From: Sphingomicrobium astaxanthinifaciens
Lineage (GTDB): Bacteria; Pseudomonadota; Alphaproteobacteria; Sphingomonadales; Sphingomonadaceae
Assembly (NCBI RefSeq): GCF_022865105.1
Contig: NZ_JAKNYM010000002.1
Span: forward strand, 219,501-283,500
DNA: 64,000 nucleotides
Direction: 5' to 3'
Part shown: positions 18,583 to 28,324 of the stretch, piece after piece
How the letters are laid out: each line of letters starts with the position of its first letter
How positions within the stretch are numbered: position 1 is the stretch's first letter
Made by a program: the position numbers and the translations under genes
Notes under the pieces: generated by a model
What the model was told of the DNA's origin: nothing
Databases searched by the model: none
What the model saw: the letters and a program-made list of their open reading frames with translations, nothing else

Positions 18583-21026
18583 AGTTCACCCTCTCCTGGC
18601 TCAAGGAGCATCTCGACACCGATGCGAGCCCCGAGCAGATCGCGGCGACGCTGACCGCCATCGGGCTCGAGGTCGAGGACGTCACCAACCCCGCCGAGGC
18701 GCTGCGCCCCTTCAAGGTCGCCAAGGTCATCTCGGCCGAAAGGCACCCGCAGGCCGACAAGCTGCAGGTGCTCTCGGTCGATGCCGGCGAGGGGCCGATG
18801 CAGATCGTCTGCGGCGCGCCCAACGCGCGCGCGGGGATGAAGGGGGTGTTCGGCGGCCCCGGCACCTATGTCCCCGGCCCCGGCTTCACGCTCGGCAACG
18901 CCACCATCCGCGGGGTCGATTCCTCGGGCATGATGTGCTCGGCGCGCGAGCTCGAACTGGGCGAGGACCATGACGGCATCATCGAGCTGCCCGCCGATGC
19001 CCCGGTCGGCCAAAGCTATGCCGATTATGCCGATCTCGACGACCCCGTGTTCGACGTCAACGTGCTCGCCAACCGCCCCGACTGCATGGGGGTGCATGGC
19101 ATCGCGCGCGACCTCGCCGCCGCCGGGCTCGGGACCCTGCGCCGTCCCGACAGCGATGCGCTGCCGCCGAGCGAGGACACCCCCCCCGTGGACGTGCGGA
19201 TCGAGGGCGAGGGGTGCACCGTCTTCTGGCGCCGCGCGATCCGGGGCGTGAAGAACGGGCAGAGCCCCGAATGGCTGCAGCGCCGCCTCAAGGCGGTCGG
19301 GCAGAAGCCGATCAGCGCGCTCGTCGACGTCACCAACTATTTCACGCTCGACCGCGCCCGCCCGCTGCACGTCTACGACCTCGCCAAGCTGCAGGGGGAC
19401 ATCGTCGTCCGCCGCGGGCGCGGCGAGGCGGATCGCTTCATGGCGCTCAACGATAAGGAATATGTCCCCACCGAGGAGGATATCGTCATCGCCGACGATC
19501 GCGGTGCGATCGGGCTCGGCGGGGTCATCGGCGGGGCCGCGACCGGGGTCGACGAGTCGACCACCGACCTGCTCGTCGAGAGCGCCTGGTTCGACCCCGA
19601 GACGGTGGCGCGGACCGGCCAGCGGCACAATCTGGTGACCGATGCGCGGATGCGCTTCGAACGTGGGGTCGACCCGGCGTCGACGCGCGAGGGGGTCGAG
19701 GCACCGGTGCGGATGATGATCGCGCACGCCGGCGGCACCGCCAGCGCCCCGGCGGTCACCGACGTCTCCCCGCCCGAGGGCTATCCCTACCGCCGCAACG
19801 TGGTCGCCTATCGCCCGCAGCGGCTCGCCGAACTCGCCGGCATCGACCTTGCCGACGAAGCCCAGCGCGCGCTGCTCGAACGGCTGGCGATCCACCCCAC
19901 CGACGTGGCGCGCTTGTGCGAGGATCACGCCGACCCCGCCGCCGCTGCGCGCCACTACGAGGCCGTCGCGCGCAAGGGCGGCTGGCTGCTTCACATCCCC
20001 AGCTGGCGCCCCGACATCGAGGGCGAGGCCGACGTGGTCGAGGAAATCGCGCGCCTTCACGGCTATGACAAGATTCCCTCGACCCCGCTCGCGCGGCCCT
20101 TCGGGGTGGCGCGCCCGACCGCGACGCGCGCGCAGGTCGCCGAGCGCCGGCTGCGCCGCACCGCCGCGGCGCGCGGGCTCCACGAGGCGATCACCTGGAG
20201 CTTTGTCTCCGACGCACAGGCGGCCCCCTTCGGCGGCGGCGCCCACCGGCTCGCCAACCCGATCAGCGAAGAGCTCAAGGTCATGCGCCCCTCGCTCCTG
20301 CCCGGGCTCGCCGCCGCGGCGCGGCGCAACCTCGACCGGGGCCAGTCCTCGGTGCGGCTGTTCGAGATCGGTCGCCGCTACCTCGCCGAGGGCGAGAAGC
20401 CGACGGCGACGCTGCTCCTTGTCGGCGAGGCGCGCCCGCGGGGCTGGGCCGCGGGCAAGGCACGCGCGTTCGATCCCTATGACGCCAAGGCCGAGGCCTA
20501 TGCGCTGCTCGAGGCCGCGGGGGCGCCGACCGGCAACCTCGCCATCTTCGAGGGGGCGGGCGCCGACTGGCATCCCGGTCGCTCGGCCGCGCTCGGGCTC
20601 GGGCCGAAGAAGATTCTCGCCCGCTTCGGCGAACTCCACCCCGCGCTGCTGAAGACGCTCGACCTGCCCGAGGGCACGGTGGCCGCCGAGATCTACCTCG
20701 ACGCCATCCCCGCCCCGCGCAGCAAGGAGCGCGCCCGCGTCGCCTACGCCCCCCCCGCGCTCCAGCCGGTGACCCGCGACTATGCCTTCTTCGTCCCCGA
20801 GGACCTGCAGGCCGCGCAGCTCGAACGCGCGGTCGCGGGGGCCGACAAGAAGCGCATCGTGGCGACCCGCATCTTCGACCGCTTCGAGGGCAAGGACGGG
20901 CTCAGCCTCGCGATCGAGGTCACGCTCCAGCCGCGCGACAAGAGCTTCACCGATGAGGAACTGGCCGAGCTCTCGCAGAAGATCGTGACCGCCGCCGCGG
21001 CCAAGGGCGCCAAGCTGCGGACCTAG
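18579..21026 (+). CDS. pheT: Phenylalanyl-tRNA synthetase beta subunit
   Basis: 815 residues, full length. In order: the N-terminal [13 protein letters not shown], a tRNA-binding EMAP-type domain (about 40-150), the B3/B4 editing domain with the conserved DVTNYF segment, the B5 domain, a catalytic-like core and a C-terminal ferredoxin-like anticodon domain ([10 protein letters not shown] onwards). It starts at the ATGA overlap with pheS. Its stop codon overlaps the stop codon of plsC on the other strand. Confidence 0.97.
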   Translation: MKFTLSWLKEHLDTDASPEQIAATLTAIGLEVEDVTNPAEALRPFKVAKVISAERHPQADKLQVLSVDAGEGPMQIVCGAPNARAGMKGVFGGPGTYVPGPGFTLGNATIRGVDSSGMMCSARELELGEDHDGIIELPADAPVGQSYADYADLDDPVFDVNVLANRPDCMGVHGIARDLAAAGLGTLRRPDSDALPPSEDTPPVDVRIEGEGCTVFWRRAIRGVKNGQSPEWLQRRLKAVGQKPISALVDVTNYFTLDRARPLHVYDLAKLQGDIVVRRGRGEADRFMALNDKEYVPTEEDIVIADDRGAIGLGGVIGGAATGVDESTTDLLVESAWFDPETVARTGQRHNLVTDARMRFERGVDPASTREGVEAPVRMMIAHAGGTASAPAVTDVSPPEGYPYRRNVVAYRPQRLAELAGIDLADEAQRALLERLAIHPTDVARLCEDHADPAAAARHYEAVARKGGWLLHIPSWRPDIEGEADVVEEIARLHGYDKIPSTPLARPFGVARPTATRAQVAERRLRRTAAARGLHEAITWSFVSDAQAAPFGGGAHRLANPISEELKVMRPSLLPGLAAAARRNLDRGQSSVRLFEIGRRYLAEGEKPTATLLLVGEARPRGWAAGKARAFDPYDAKAEAYALLEAAGAPTGNLAIFEGAGADWHPGRSAALGLGPKKILARFGELHPALLKTLDLPEGTVAAEIYLDAIPAPRSKERARVAYAPPALQPVTRDYAFFVPEDLQAAQLERAVAGADKKRIVATRIFDRFEGKDGLSLAIEVTLQPRDKSFTDEELAELSQKIVTAAAAKGAKLRT

Positions 21027-21742
21027 CGCGCTGCGTCGTCCGCCGGGGCCGACGGGTCCTCGTGGACGAAGCGATTGATCGCCTCGTGCACCGCGCGCTC
21101 GATCTCCTCGCGCGACAGCCCGGGGGGAATCACGTCGCCGACGTGGAAGCGCACTGTGCCCGCCTGCTTGACGAAGCCCTTGGGCCACACGTGGATCGAA
21201 TCATGCGCGATCGGGATCACCGGCATGCCGAGCATGCGGTAGAGCCCGGCGAACCCCGCGCCGAGCTTGGGGGCGGCGCCCGCGGGCACCCGCGTGCCCT
21301 CGGGAAAGATCACGATCGGGCGACCGTCGGCCTGCGCCTTGCGCCCGCGCTTGACCATGTCGCGCAGCGCCTTGGCCCCCGCTTTGCGATCGACCCCGAT
21401 CACCCCGAACACGCGCGTCACCCAGCCCCACAGCGGCAGGTCGACCAGTTCCTGCTTCATCACCACGATCGGGGTGCGGGCGAAACGCAGCGTGTCGACC
21501 GCCTCGAGCATCGCGTGGTGCTTGACCGCGATCAGATAGGCGCCCTCGGGCACCTCGCGGTTCCACACGAAGCGGATCCGCAGCACGTGCTTGACCAGCC
21601 AGCGATGGAACACCGCCCAGAAGCGCACCACCGCGCGCAGCGGGCCGCGCCCGAGCGGCGTGACGAGCAGCGCGACGGTGCACACGAGCACGGTTCCCGG
21701 GTAGAAGATCAGGGCGAACAGGAGGCTGCGCAGGAGGTTCAT
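21023..21742 (-). CDS. plsC: 1-acyl-sn-glycerol-3-phosphate acyltransferase family protein
   Basis: 239 residues with an N-terminal membrane segment and the PlsC motifs: KHHAMLE, the HX4E variant of the catalytic HX4D seen in many proteobacterial members, and FPEGTRVPAG for glycerol-phosphate binding. It probably makes phosphatidic acid at the inner membrane. It is the last gene of the ftsE-ftsX-ydcF-plsC chain and starts inside the ydcF stop (ATGA). A paralogue elsewhere cannot be excluded, so the exact acyltransferase role is inferred. Confidence 0.85.
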   Translation of the reverse strand: MNLLRSLLFALIFYPGTVLVCTVALLVTPLGRGPLRAVVRFWAVFHRWLVKHVLRIRFVWNREVPEGAYLIAVKHHAMLEAVDTLRFARTPIVVMKQELVDLPLWGWVTRVFGVIGVDRKAGAKALRDMVKRGRKAQADGRPIVIFPEGTRVPAGAAPKLGAGFAGLYRMLGMPVIPIAHDSIHVWPKGFVKQAGTVRFHVGDVIPPGLSREEIERAVHEAINRFVHEDPSAPADDAAR

Positions 21743-22272
21743 AGCCCGGCCCAGATGCCGATCCGGCGCAGCACATATTTGTTATATTCGGAAAAGAGGA
21801 TCAGCAGCGAGGGCTCGGTCGGCACCGCGTCCTCGATGATGACCACTTCCTCGCCCAGCGCGGCGCGAAATTCGAAGGCGGCGCGGCGCATGTGCCAGTC
21901 GCTCGTGACCAGCGCGATCTCGTCGATGTCGTTGGCCTCGATCCACGCCTTGGCTTCCTCGGCATTGGTCCTGGTATCGACCGATTCCGACCCGATGGTG
22001 ATGCAGCAGTCGAACAGACCCTCGCGGCCGCCCGTCACCTCGACGAGGTCGGCCTGCGTCACCAGCGGGTCGGCGCCCGCGATCAGCAGCTTGTCGACGC
22101 GCTGCTGTTCGAGCCGCTCGATGCCCTGCTCGATCCGCCCGCTGCCCCCGGTCAGCACGACCGCCGCATCGGCCACCTCGTCTTCCGGCGCGGGGCGCCC
22201 GAGGCTCACCGCGAAGAGGATGAAACCGATGGCGTAGACGCCGACGAGCAGGGAGAAGAGACGCAGGATCAT
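21739..22272 (-). CDS. YdcF/DUF218 family membrane protein
   Basis: 177 residues: one N-terminal transmembrane helix, then the DUF218 domain with AAVVLTGGSGRIEQGIE, a Ser-Glu-(S/N)T region (GSESVDTRTNAEEAKAW) and TSDWHMRRA, a motif in which the His is conserved. Related proteins (SanA, ElyC) affect envelope integrity and lipid-carrier or vancomycin resistance phenotypes; the exact reaction is not settled. It is translationally coupled to ftsX before it and plsC after it. Confidence 0.85.
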   Translation of the reverse strand: MILRLFSLLVGVYAIGFILFAVSLGRPAPEDEVADAAVVLTGGSGRIEQGIERLEQQRVDKLLIAGADPLVTQADLVEVTGGREGLFDCCITIGSESVDTRTNAEEAKAWIEANDIDEIALVTSDWHMRRAAFEFRAALGEEVVIIEDAVPTEPSLLILFSEYNKYVLRRIGIWAGL

Positions 22273-23135
22273 GGCTGCCGATGCAGATCGCGCAGGATCG
22301 TCGCGCGCGCAACCACATATGCGATCGATGCGGCGAGCGGAGGCAGCAGGAAGAGCAGCGCGAGGTCGCCCGCGTCGATCAGCCGCGCGCCGCCGACGAG
22401 GAATGACAGGCTCGCCCCCCCGCTGCGCGAGACCGCGAACAGCAACAGGATCGCGAGCAGGCTGCCGAGCGTGCCCCCGCTCAGCGCGTCGCGCGCGATG
22501 CGCCGGTCGAACTGGCGCGCCACCTGCCCGTCGGTCGCCCCCATCCCGTGCAGCGTGGCGATGGTGGCGCGGTTGGCGGCCAGCGCGGCGCGGGTCGCCA
22601 GCACCACCGCCGCCGCCGCCGCCAGCGCGATCGCGAGCACCAGCCCGAGCCCGGCCAGCGCGACCGCGCGCAACGCCCCGAGGAGCGGCGCCAGTGTCTC
22701 CGCCTGCGCCGCCAGCCCCGCGCCGGGGTAGCGATCGGCGAGCGCGGCCTCGAGCGCGGTGGCGCGGCCCTCGACCCGCACCTCGACCAGCGCGGGCAGT
22801 GGCAGGTCGGCCTCGCGGGCGGCGGGGCCGAGCCAGCGGGCGAGCAGTGCGTCGACCTCGGCGCGCGGCACCGCCGTGGCCTCGGTCACGCCGGGCTGCG
22901 CGGCGACGAAGCGCGCGAGCGCGTCGGCCTCGTCCGCCCCGCCCGGCAGCTGCACGACATAGTCGCCCGCGCTCGCGGCGGCGACCAGCCGGCTGCCGTT
23001 GGCCAGCGCCAGCCCCGCCGCGCCGGTCACCGTCATCACGAACAGCATGATCGCGAGCAGGTAGCCGGTCGCCCCTGCCCCCTTGCCGCGCAGCCCGGGC
23101 AGCAGGCTGGTCTCGCGCGGGGCGCGCGCGCTCAC
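22269..23135 (-). CDS. ftsX: Cell division protein FtsX
   Basis: 288 residues: a cytosolic start, the first transmembrane helix (about 24-46), an extracytoplasmic loop (about 50-155) and three further helices, the FtsX/MacB-like permease plan. With FtsE it activates septal peptidoglycan hydrolases. The start is GTG at 23135, overlapping the ftsE stop (GTGA). Sequence conservation of FtsX is low, but the context with ftsE is decisive. Confidence 0.92.
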   Translation of the reverse strand: MSARAPRETSLLPGLRGKGAGATGYLLAIMLFVMTVTGAAGLALANGSRLVAAASAGDYVVQLPGGADEADALARFVAAQPGVTEATAVPRAEVDALLARWLGPAAREADLPLPALVEVRVEGRATALEAALADRYPGAGLAAQAETLAPLLGALRAVALAGLGLVLAIALAAAAAVVLATRAALAANRATIATLHGMGATDGQVARQFDRRIARDALSGGTLGSLLAILLLFAVSRSGGASLSFLVGGARLIDAGDLALLFLLPPLAASIAYVVARATILRDLHRQP

Positions 23136-23833
23136 GAAGCCTCCCGCCGCGGCGGGTGGCGCAGCGCGCCGGTCGGATCGTTGAAGGTGCCGCGGTCGAG
23201 CCGCAGCAGGGTGGCCCCCGGGGTCTGCTTGACCAGCGACAGGTCGTGGGTGGCCACGAACACGGTGGTGCCGAGCCGGTTCAACCCGCTGAACAGCGAC
23301 AGCAGCCGCCCGGCCATCTCGGCATCGACATTGCCGGTCGGCTCGTCGGCGACCAGCAGCTCGGGCTTGCCGATCACCGCGCGCGCGATCGCGACGCGCT
23401 GCTGCTCGCCCCCCGACAGGGTGGGCGGGCGCGCGGTGGCGCGGTCGGCGAGCCCGACCCAGTCGAGCATCTCGGCGACCGGCCCCGCGATCTCCTCCTC
23501 GTCATGCCCCATGATCCGTAGCGGCAGCGCGACATTGTCATAGGCCGACAGTTCGTCGACCAGCCGGAAGTCCTGGTAGACAATGCCGATCCGCCGCCGC
23601 AGCGCGGGCAACGCGTGGCGTGGCAGCGCGAGGATGTCCTCGTCGAACAGGGTGATGCGCCCGCGCGTCGGCTTCTGCGCGAGATAGAGCAGCTTGAGCA
23701 GCGAGGTCTTGCCCGCCCCCGAGGGGCCCGTGAGATAGTAGAACCCGCCCCGCGCGAGCTTGAAATCGAGGTCGTGGAGGACTTCGGCGCCGGTGCCATA
23801 GCGCAGCCCGACATGGTCGAAGGCGGCGATCAT
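23132..23833 (-). CDS. ftsE: Cell division ATP-binding protein FtsE
   Basis: 233 residues, an ABC ATPase. Walker A GPSGAGKT is at 36-43, the signature LSGGEQQRVAIARA near 139 and Walker B LLVADEPTGNVD near 160. It works with FtsX at the divisome. It heads a four-gene chain with ftsX, ydcF and plsC, and is divergent from the zinc-ribbon protein gene with 114 bases between. Confidence 0.96.
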   Translation of the reverse strand: MIAAFDHVGLRYGTGAEVLHDLDFKLARGGFYYLTGPSGAGKTSLLKLLYLAQKPTRGRITLFDEDILALPRHALPALRRRIGIVYQDFRLVDELSAYDNVALPLRIMGHDEEEIAGPVAEMLDWVGLADRATARPPTLSGGEQQRVAIARAVIGKPELLVADEPTGNVDAEMAGRLLSLFSGLNRLGTTVFVATHDLSLVKQTPGATLLRLDRGTFNDPTGALRHPPRREAS

Positions 23834-23947
23834 GCCGCCGGCTCCGTCCGCCGCATCCCCGCCCCGGCCCGACTCCCCCGATTACCGCCAAAACTTGCCA
23901 TCGGCGCCATGTTGCGCTTTGTGCCTTAAAAGTCGAGTGGGGAAACC

Positions 23948-24847
23948 ATGATCCTAACCTGTCCCGCCTGTGCGACGCGCTACAATGTCAAACCGGGGGC
24001 AATCCCCCCCGAGGGGCGCACCGTGCGCTGCGCCAATTGCGGCCACAAATGGCACGCCGAGGCCGAGGCCGAGACCCCGTCCGGGGCCGAGACCGAGGCT
24101 CAGGCTGGGGCCGAGCCGAGCCCGCCGCCCGAGCGCGCCCCCGACCCGGCGCCCGCGCCCGAGCCGGCGACCGCCGCGGTCGAGCCCGACGCGCCCGAAC
24201 CCGAGTCCGAGCCTGGACCCGCGGCGCCCGAACCGACCCCCGAGCCCGAGCCCGAGCCCGAGCCAGACCCCGAGCTCGTCGCTGATCCCGACCCCGCGCT
24301 CGTCGCCGAGGTCGAGGCCCAGGCCGAGCAGCAGGCCGACGCGATCGCCGAGGAACGGGCGACCGAGCCCTTCGCGGCCGAACCGGTGCACGACATCGGC
24401 TTCACCGGGATCGAACTCGACGACGAGCCCGCGCCGCGGCGTCGCTGGTGGCCGTGGCTGCTCGCGCTGCTCGTCATCGTCGCCGCGGTGGTCGCCGCCG
24501 CGCTGTTCGCCCCGCCACAATGGAAGGACCGGCTGGGGCTCGCCGAGGCCGGCCCCGCCGCCGACAGCCCGCTCGAACTCGTCCTCACCAGCCAGTCGCG
24601 CACCAAGCTGCCGAGCGGCAACGAACTGCTCACCTTTGGCGGCCGGGTGGTCAATTCCTCGCCCCAGCCGCAGGACGTGCCGCCGATCCGGGCCGAGCTG
24701 ATCGATGCCGCGGGCACGGTCGTCTACAGCTGGACGATCGCCCCGCCCGCGCCCCGTCTCGAGCCGGGGCAGAGCGCCAGTTTCAACAGCGCCGAGGCCG
24801 ATATTCCGGCGAGCGCGCGCGACCTCAGCCTGACCTTCGCCAACTAG
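23948..24847 (+). CDS. MJ0042-type zinc-ribbon and DUF3426 membrane protein
   Basis: 299 residues. Residues 1-38 form a zinc ribbon with two CxxC pairs (CPAC and CANC). Residues 39-130 are an extreme Pro/Glu/Ala-rich linker with repeated Glu-Pro and Asp-Pro pairs. A transmembrane helix (about 160-183) follows RRRWWPW, and the C-terminus is a DUF3426 beta domain (about 200-299). The family is common in proteobacteria and of unknown function; the layout suggests a cytosolic metal-binding head joined to a periplasmic domain. Confidence 0.85.
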   Translation: MILTCPACATRYNVKPGAIPPEGRTVRCANCGHKWHAEAEAETPSGAETEAQAGAEPSPPPERAPDPAPAPEPATAAVEPDAPEPESEPGPAAPEPTPEPEPEPEPDPELVADPDPALVAEVEAQAEQQADAIAEERATEPFAAEPVHDIGFTGIELDDEPAPRRRWWPWLLALLVIVAAVVAAALFAPPQWKDRLGLAEAGPAADSPLELVLTSQSRTKLPSGNELLTFGGRVVNSSPQPQDVPPIRAELIDAAGTVVYSWTIAPPAPRLEPGQSASFNSAEADIPASARDLSLTFAN

Positions 24848-24946
24848 GCGCCAAAAAGCGCCGACAGGGCCTTGCCGGGTCCCGATTCGCCTGCTAGAGG
24901 GCGCGCCTTACCAGCGTGGACCGCTTCGGTCCGCGATGCTCCGGGT

Positions 24947-25033
24947 GCGGTCGTGGCGGAACTGGTAGACGCGCAACGTTGAGGTCGTTGTGGCCGAAAG
25001 GCCGTGGAAGTTCGAGTCTTCTCGACCGCACCA
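24947..25033 (+). tRNA. tRNA-Leu (anticodon GAG)
   Basis: 87 nucleotides with encoded CCA. The acceptor stem GCGGTCG (24947-24953) pairs with CGACCGC (25023-25029). The anticodon stem CAACG/CGTTG encloses the loop TTGAGGT, anticodon GAG, reading CUC/CUU leucine codons. A long variable arm (GGCC-gaaa-GGCC) is typical of tRNA-Leu. Confidence 0.96.
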
Positions 25034-25060
25034 TTTTCCTCCCCTGCAAGGACGAGCAAC

Positions 25061-25082
25061 CAACCGCCCCCTCGGGCGGTTG
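25061..25082 (+). promoter_or_regulatory. Perfect 9-bp hairpin between tRNA-Leu and the msrB start
   Basis: CAACCGCCC-cctc-GGGCGGTTG; the 3' arm ends at the GAGG sequence that would be the msrB ribosome-binding site. There is no U-tract, so it is not a classical terminator. It may protect the tRNA 3' processing end or limit msrB translation. Confidence 0.5.
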
Positions 25083-25089
25083 AGGCCCC

Positions 25090-25491
25090 ATGGCCGACAA
25101 GCATCTCACCGACGCCGAGTGGCGCGACCGCCTGAGCCCCGAACAGTTTCGCATCCTGCGCGAGGCGGGTACCGAGCCCCCCTTCTCGGGCGCGTTGAAC
25201 GACGAGAAACGCCCCGGCACCTACCGCTGCGCGGCCTGCGGCGAGGAGCTGTTCAAGGGCGATGCCAAATATGATTCGGGCTCGGGCTGGCCCAGCTTCA
25301 CCGCCCCGGCGGACCGGGACAGGATCGACGAACATGCCGATTCCAGCCACGGGATGGAGCGGGTGGAAATTCGCTGTTCAGCTTGCGGGGGCCACCTTGG
25401 CCATGTCTTTCCCGACGGTCCCGGCCCGACAGGGCTGCGCTATTGCGTCAATTCGGCGAGCCTCGAGTTCGAGCCCGAGGCCGACGACTGA
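25090..25491 (+). CDS. msrB: Peptide-methionine (R)-S-oxide reductase
   Basis: 133 residues. It has the structural zinc site CAAC plus CSAC, the motif [19 protein letters not shown], and the active-site segment RYCVNSASL with the catalytic Cys. It repairs R-methionine sulfoxide in oxidised proteins. It lies 57 bases after tRNA-Leu, on the same strand, and 49 bases before the PBP gene. Confidence 0.97.
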   Translation: MADKHLTDAEWRDRLSPEQFRILREAGTEPPFSGALNDEKRPGTYRCAACGEELFKGDAKYDSGSGWPSFTAPADRDRIDEHADSSHGMERVEIRCSACGGHLGHVFPDGPGPTGLRYCVNSASLEFEPEADD

Positions 25492-25540
25492 GCAATAGCC
25501 GCTTGCCCCCGCCCGGTCGTCGCCCTACCCCCGGAGGCGC

Positions 25541-27655
25541 ATGAGCCAGAGCATCAGGAAAATCGCGTTTCGTCTCGCCAAGTGGGGCGCCGCGCTTGCC
25601 GTCCTCGGGGTCCTCGCGCTCGCCGCCGCGGTCTTCATCGCCTACCAGTCGCTCCCCAGCTACGAGCAGTTGCGCACGCGCACCGACCTCGGGCAGACGA
25701 TCCGCGTCCGCGCCGCCGACGACAGCATCCTCGTCTCGATGGGCCCCAGTTTCGGGCGCTGGCTCGCCTATGACGAGATCCCTCTGACGATGAAGGAAGC
25801 GATGGTCGCGGTCGAGGACCGCCGCTTCCGCTCGCACCCCGGGGTCGACCCGATCGGCATCGCGCGCGGCATGTGGGTGTCGATCAAGGCGGGCGACGGT
25901 CCCGGTGGCGCACGCGGCGTCTCGACCATCACCCAGCAGGTCGCGCGCAACATCTTCCTGACCCCCGACCGCAGCCTCGTGCGCAAGATGCGCGAGGGCG
26001 TCATCGCGCTGGCGCTCGAGCAGAAATTCTCCAAGGACCAGATCCTCGAGCTCTACCTCAACCGGGTCTATTTCGGCGGCGGCGCCTATGGCATCGACGC
26101 CGCCTCCAACACCTTCTTCGGGCATCCCGCGACCGAGATGACGCTGGGCGAGGCGACGATCATCGCCGGGCTCGTCAAGGCGCCCTCCAATTATTCGCCC
26201 ACCGCCGACCCGGAAGCCGCGCGGGGCCGCGCCAGCGTGGTGCTCGATTCGATGGTTCGCTACGGCTTCGTCTCGGCGCAGGAAGCCGCCGAGGTCGACC
26301 CCGCCGAGATCAATATCCAGAAGCCGATGGGCGGCAACGCCTCGCGCTACTTCGTCGACTGGGCGCTGCCCCAGCTCGACACGCTGATCCGCGAGACCTC
26401 CGAGGCGATCGACGTCTACACCACGCTCGACCCCAAGATGCAGCAATGGGCCTCGGAGGCGGTCAACGCGCATGCCCCCGCGGGCGCGCAGGGCGCGCTC
26501 GTCGCGATCGACCGCGACGGCGCCGTGCGCGCGATGATCGGCGGCAAGGACTATGTCGAATCGATCTACAACCGCGCCGCGGTCGCCCGGCGCCAGCCGG
26601 GTTCGGCCTTCAAACTGTTCGTCTATCTCACCGCGCTCGAACGCGGGCTGCGCCCCGACGATGTCGTCATGGACGAAGCGGTGACCATCGACGGCTGGAC
26701 CCCGCGCAACGCCAACCGCACCTTCCTCGGCCCGATCACGCTGCGCGAGGCCTTCGCCCGCTCGGTCAATACCATCAGCGCGCAGATCGGGCAGGAGATG
26801 GGCTTTGGCACCATCGCCGCGATGGCCAGCCGCTTCGGCATCTCGGACCCGATCGACACCTATCCCTCGATGGTGCTCGGGACCAGCGAGGTGCGCCTCC
26901 TCGACATGACCCGCGCCTATGCCGCGGTGGCGCGCGGGGGCGTCTCGCTTCCCCCTTATGCGATCACCAAGGTGGTCACCGCCGAGGGGCGCCTGCTCTA
27001 CAGCCACCAGCCCGCCGCGCCGCGTGTCCTCGTCGCGCCCTGGGTCGCGGCCGACATGATCGACCTCCTCCAGACCGGGGTGCGCTCGGGCACCGGGCGC
27101 GCGGCCTATCTCGGGCGCCCGACCGCGGGCAAGACGGGGACCACCCAGTCCAATCGCGATGGCTGGTTCATCGGCTTTTCCTCGGGGCTCACCGCCGGGG
27201 TGTGGATGGGCAATGACGACAACCGCCCGGTGCGCGGGTTGCAGGGCGGCACCGCCCCCGCGCGCGCCTTCCGCGACTTCATGAGCCGCGCCGTGGCCGG
27301 CCGCCCGGTCGAGCCCTTCGAGACCCCCGGCGAGCTGCCCGACTGGCAGCTCGAGCCCGACGAGGAGGCGTGGATGGAGGGCGACCCGCTGCTCGACCCC
27401 TATGGCGCACCGATCGAGGCCGAGCCGCTCGACCCGCTCGCACCGCTGCCGGGAGAGGGTCCGCCCGCAGTCGACGAGGATTGGCTCGACGACGTCCTGC
27501 GCCGCGACGGGCCGCGCCCCAACCCGCTCGAGCGGCCCGCGCCGCCGCCGGCGCCCCCCGCGCCCCAGCCGCGCGCGCGCGACAATCCCGAGGCGGTCCG
27601 GGTCGAACCGCTCGTGCCGCCTTCAGGCGCCGACCAGCCGCAACCCCGGCGCTAG
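25541..27655 (+). CDS. Class A penicillin-binding protein (PBP1A family)
   Basis: 704 residues. A transmembrane anchor (about 12-35) is followed by a GT51 glycosyltransferase domain with the catalytic VEDRRFRSHPGVD near residue 90, and a transpeptidase domain with GSAFK (active Ser near 354), SVNT (near 408) and KTGTT (near 530). The last 130 residues are Pro- and acid-rich. It polymerises and cross-links peptidoglycan. GGAGG lies just before the ATG. Its 3' end overlaps the convergent YgjP-type gene by 33 bases. Confidence 0.95.
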   Translation: MSQSIRKIAFRLAKWGAALAVLGVLALAAAVFIAYQSLPSYEQLRTRTDLGQTIRVRAADDSILVSMGPSFGRWLAYDEIPLTMKEAMVAVEDRRFRSHPGVDPIGIARGMWVSIKAGDGPGGARGVSTITQQVARNIFLTPDRSLVRKMREGVIALALEQKFSKDQILELYLNRVYFGGGAYGIDAASNTFFGHPATEMTLGEATIIAGLVKAPSNYSPTADPEAARGRASVVLDSMVRYGFVSAQEAAEVDPAEINIQKPMGGNASRYFVDWALPQLDTLIRETSEAIDVYTTLDPKMQQWASEAVNAHAPAGAQGALVAIDRDGAVRAMIGGKDYVESIYNRAAVARRQPGSAFKLFVYLTALERGLRPDDVVMDEAVTIDGWTPRNANRTFLGPITLREAFARSVNTISAQIGQEMGFGTIAAMASRFGISDPIDTYPSMVLGTSEVRLLDMTRAYAAVARGGVSLPPYAITKVVTAEGRLLYSHQPAAPRVLVAPWVAADMIDLLQTGVRSGTGRAAYLGRPTAGKTGTTQSNRDGWFIGFSSGLTAGVWMGNDDNRPVRGLQGGTAPARAFRDFMSRAVAGRPVEPFETPGELPDWQLEPDEEAWMEGDPLLDPYGAPIEAEPLDPLAPLPGEGPPAVDEDWLDDVLRRDGPRPNPLERPAPPPAPPAPQPRARDNPEAVRVEPLVPPSGADQPQPRR

Positions 27656-28324
27656 CGCGCGCAAGGCAGCGCGGGCGCGCTGCGGATCCCCCTCGTAGAG
27701 CGCCGCCTCGGCGGCGCGAAAGGCAGGCGAATGGTCCATGTGCAGACGGTGCGCCACTTCGTGCGCGGCGACGTAGCGGCGCAGCGGGTCGGGCACGAGC
27801 ACCAGCCGCCACGAGAAACGCAGGTCTCCGCGCGCCGAACAGCTCCCCCAGCGGCCCTTCGCGTCGCCCACGCTGACCGCGCGCACGTCGACCCCGGCCG
27901 CCGCCGCATAAGCGGCGACATCGGCCGCCAGCAACCGCCGGGCCTCGTCGCGCAGGAAGCCCTCGACCCGCCGCGCGAACCCCGCCGCGGGGCCGCCGAT
28001 GCGCAGGGCGCCATCGTCGAGCACAGGGCGGCGCGGGGCGGCGGGGTCGTAGACCAGCCGCAACGTCGCGCCGCGAAAGGGGATCGACGCGCCCGGTTCG
28101 AAGGGCCGCGCCTCGGGCCGCGCCGCGCGCTGGCGCGCGATCCATGCCGCCTCGCCCTCGGCCCATGCCAGCGCCGCGCGCGCCGACCCGCGCTTTGGCA
28201 GCACCAGCCGCACCCGATCGCGCACCGCATCGTAGCGCAACGAGAAGCGCCGCGCGCGAGCGTGCCGCACGAGGTCGACCGCGATCGGCGGCTCGAGGCT
28301 CGCGATCAGCGGCTCAGAGCGCAC
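27623..28324 (-). CDS. YgjP/DUF45-type metallopeptidase
   Basis: 233 residues. The C-terminal part has the zinc site HEVAHRLHMDHSPAF and, before it, the family motif GRWGSCSARGDLRFSWRL. The family is WSS-like/SprT-related; its biological substrates are unknown. It overlaps the PBP gene at the 3' end (tail to tail) and the UPF0260 gene at its 5' end by 11 bases, on the same strand. Confidence 0.88.
   Translation of the reverse strand: MRSEPLIASLEPPIAVDLVRHARARRFSLRYDAVRDRVRLVLPKRGSARAALAWAEGEAAWIARQRAARPEARPFEPGASIPFRGATLRLVYDPAAPRRPVLDDGALRIGGPAAGFARRVEGFLRDEARRLLAADVAAYAAAAGVDVRAVSVGDAKGRWGSCSARGDLRFSWRLVLVPDPLRRYVAAHEVAHRLHMDHSPAFRAAEAALYEGDPQRARAALRALAPGLRLVGA

Noticed and set aside
24918-24932. 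GGACCG-ctt-CGGTCC hairpin before tRNA-Leu as terminator
   Set aside because: No U-tract follows and it lies close to the tRNA promoter region; role unclear.
24894-25220. Minus-strand frame across tRNA-Leu
   Set aside because: Also a tRNA complement artefact; the tRNA structure and msrB explain the sequence.
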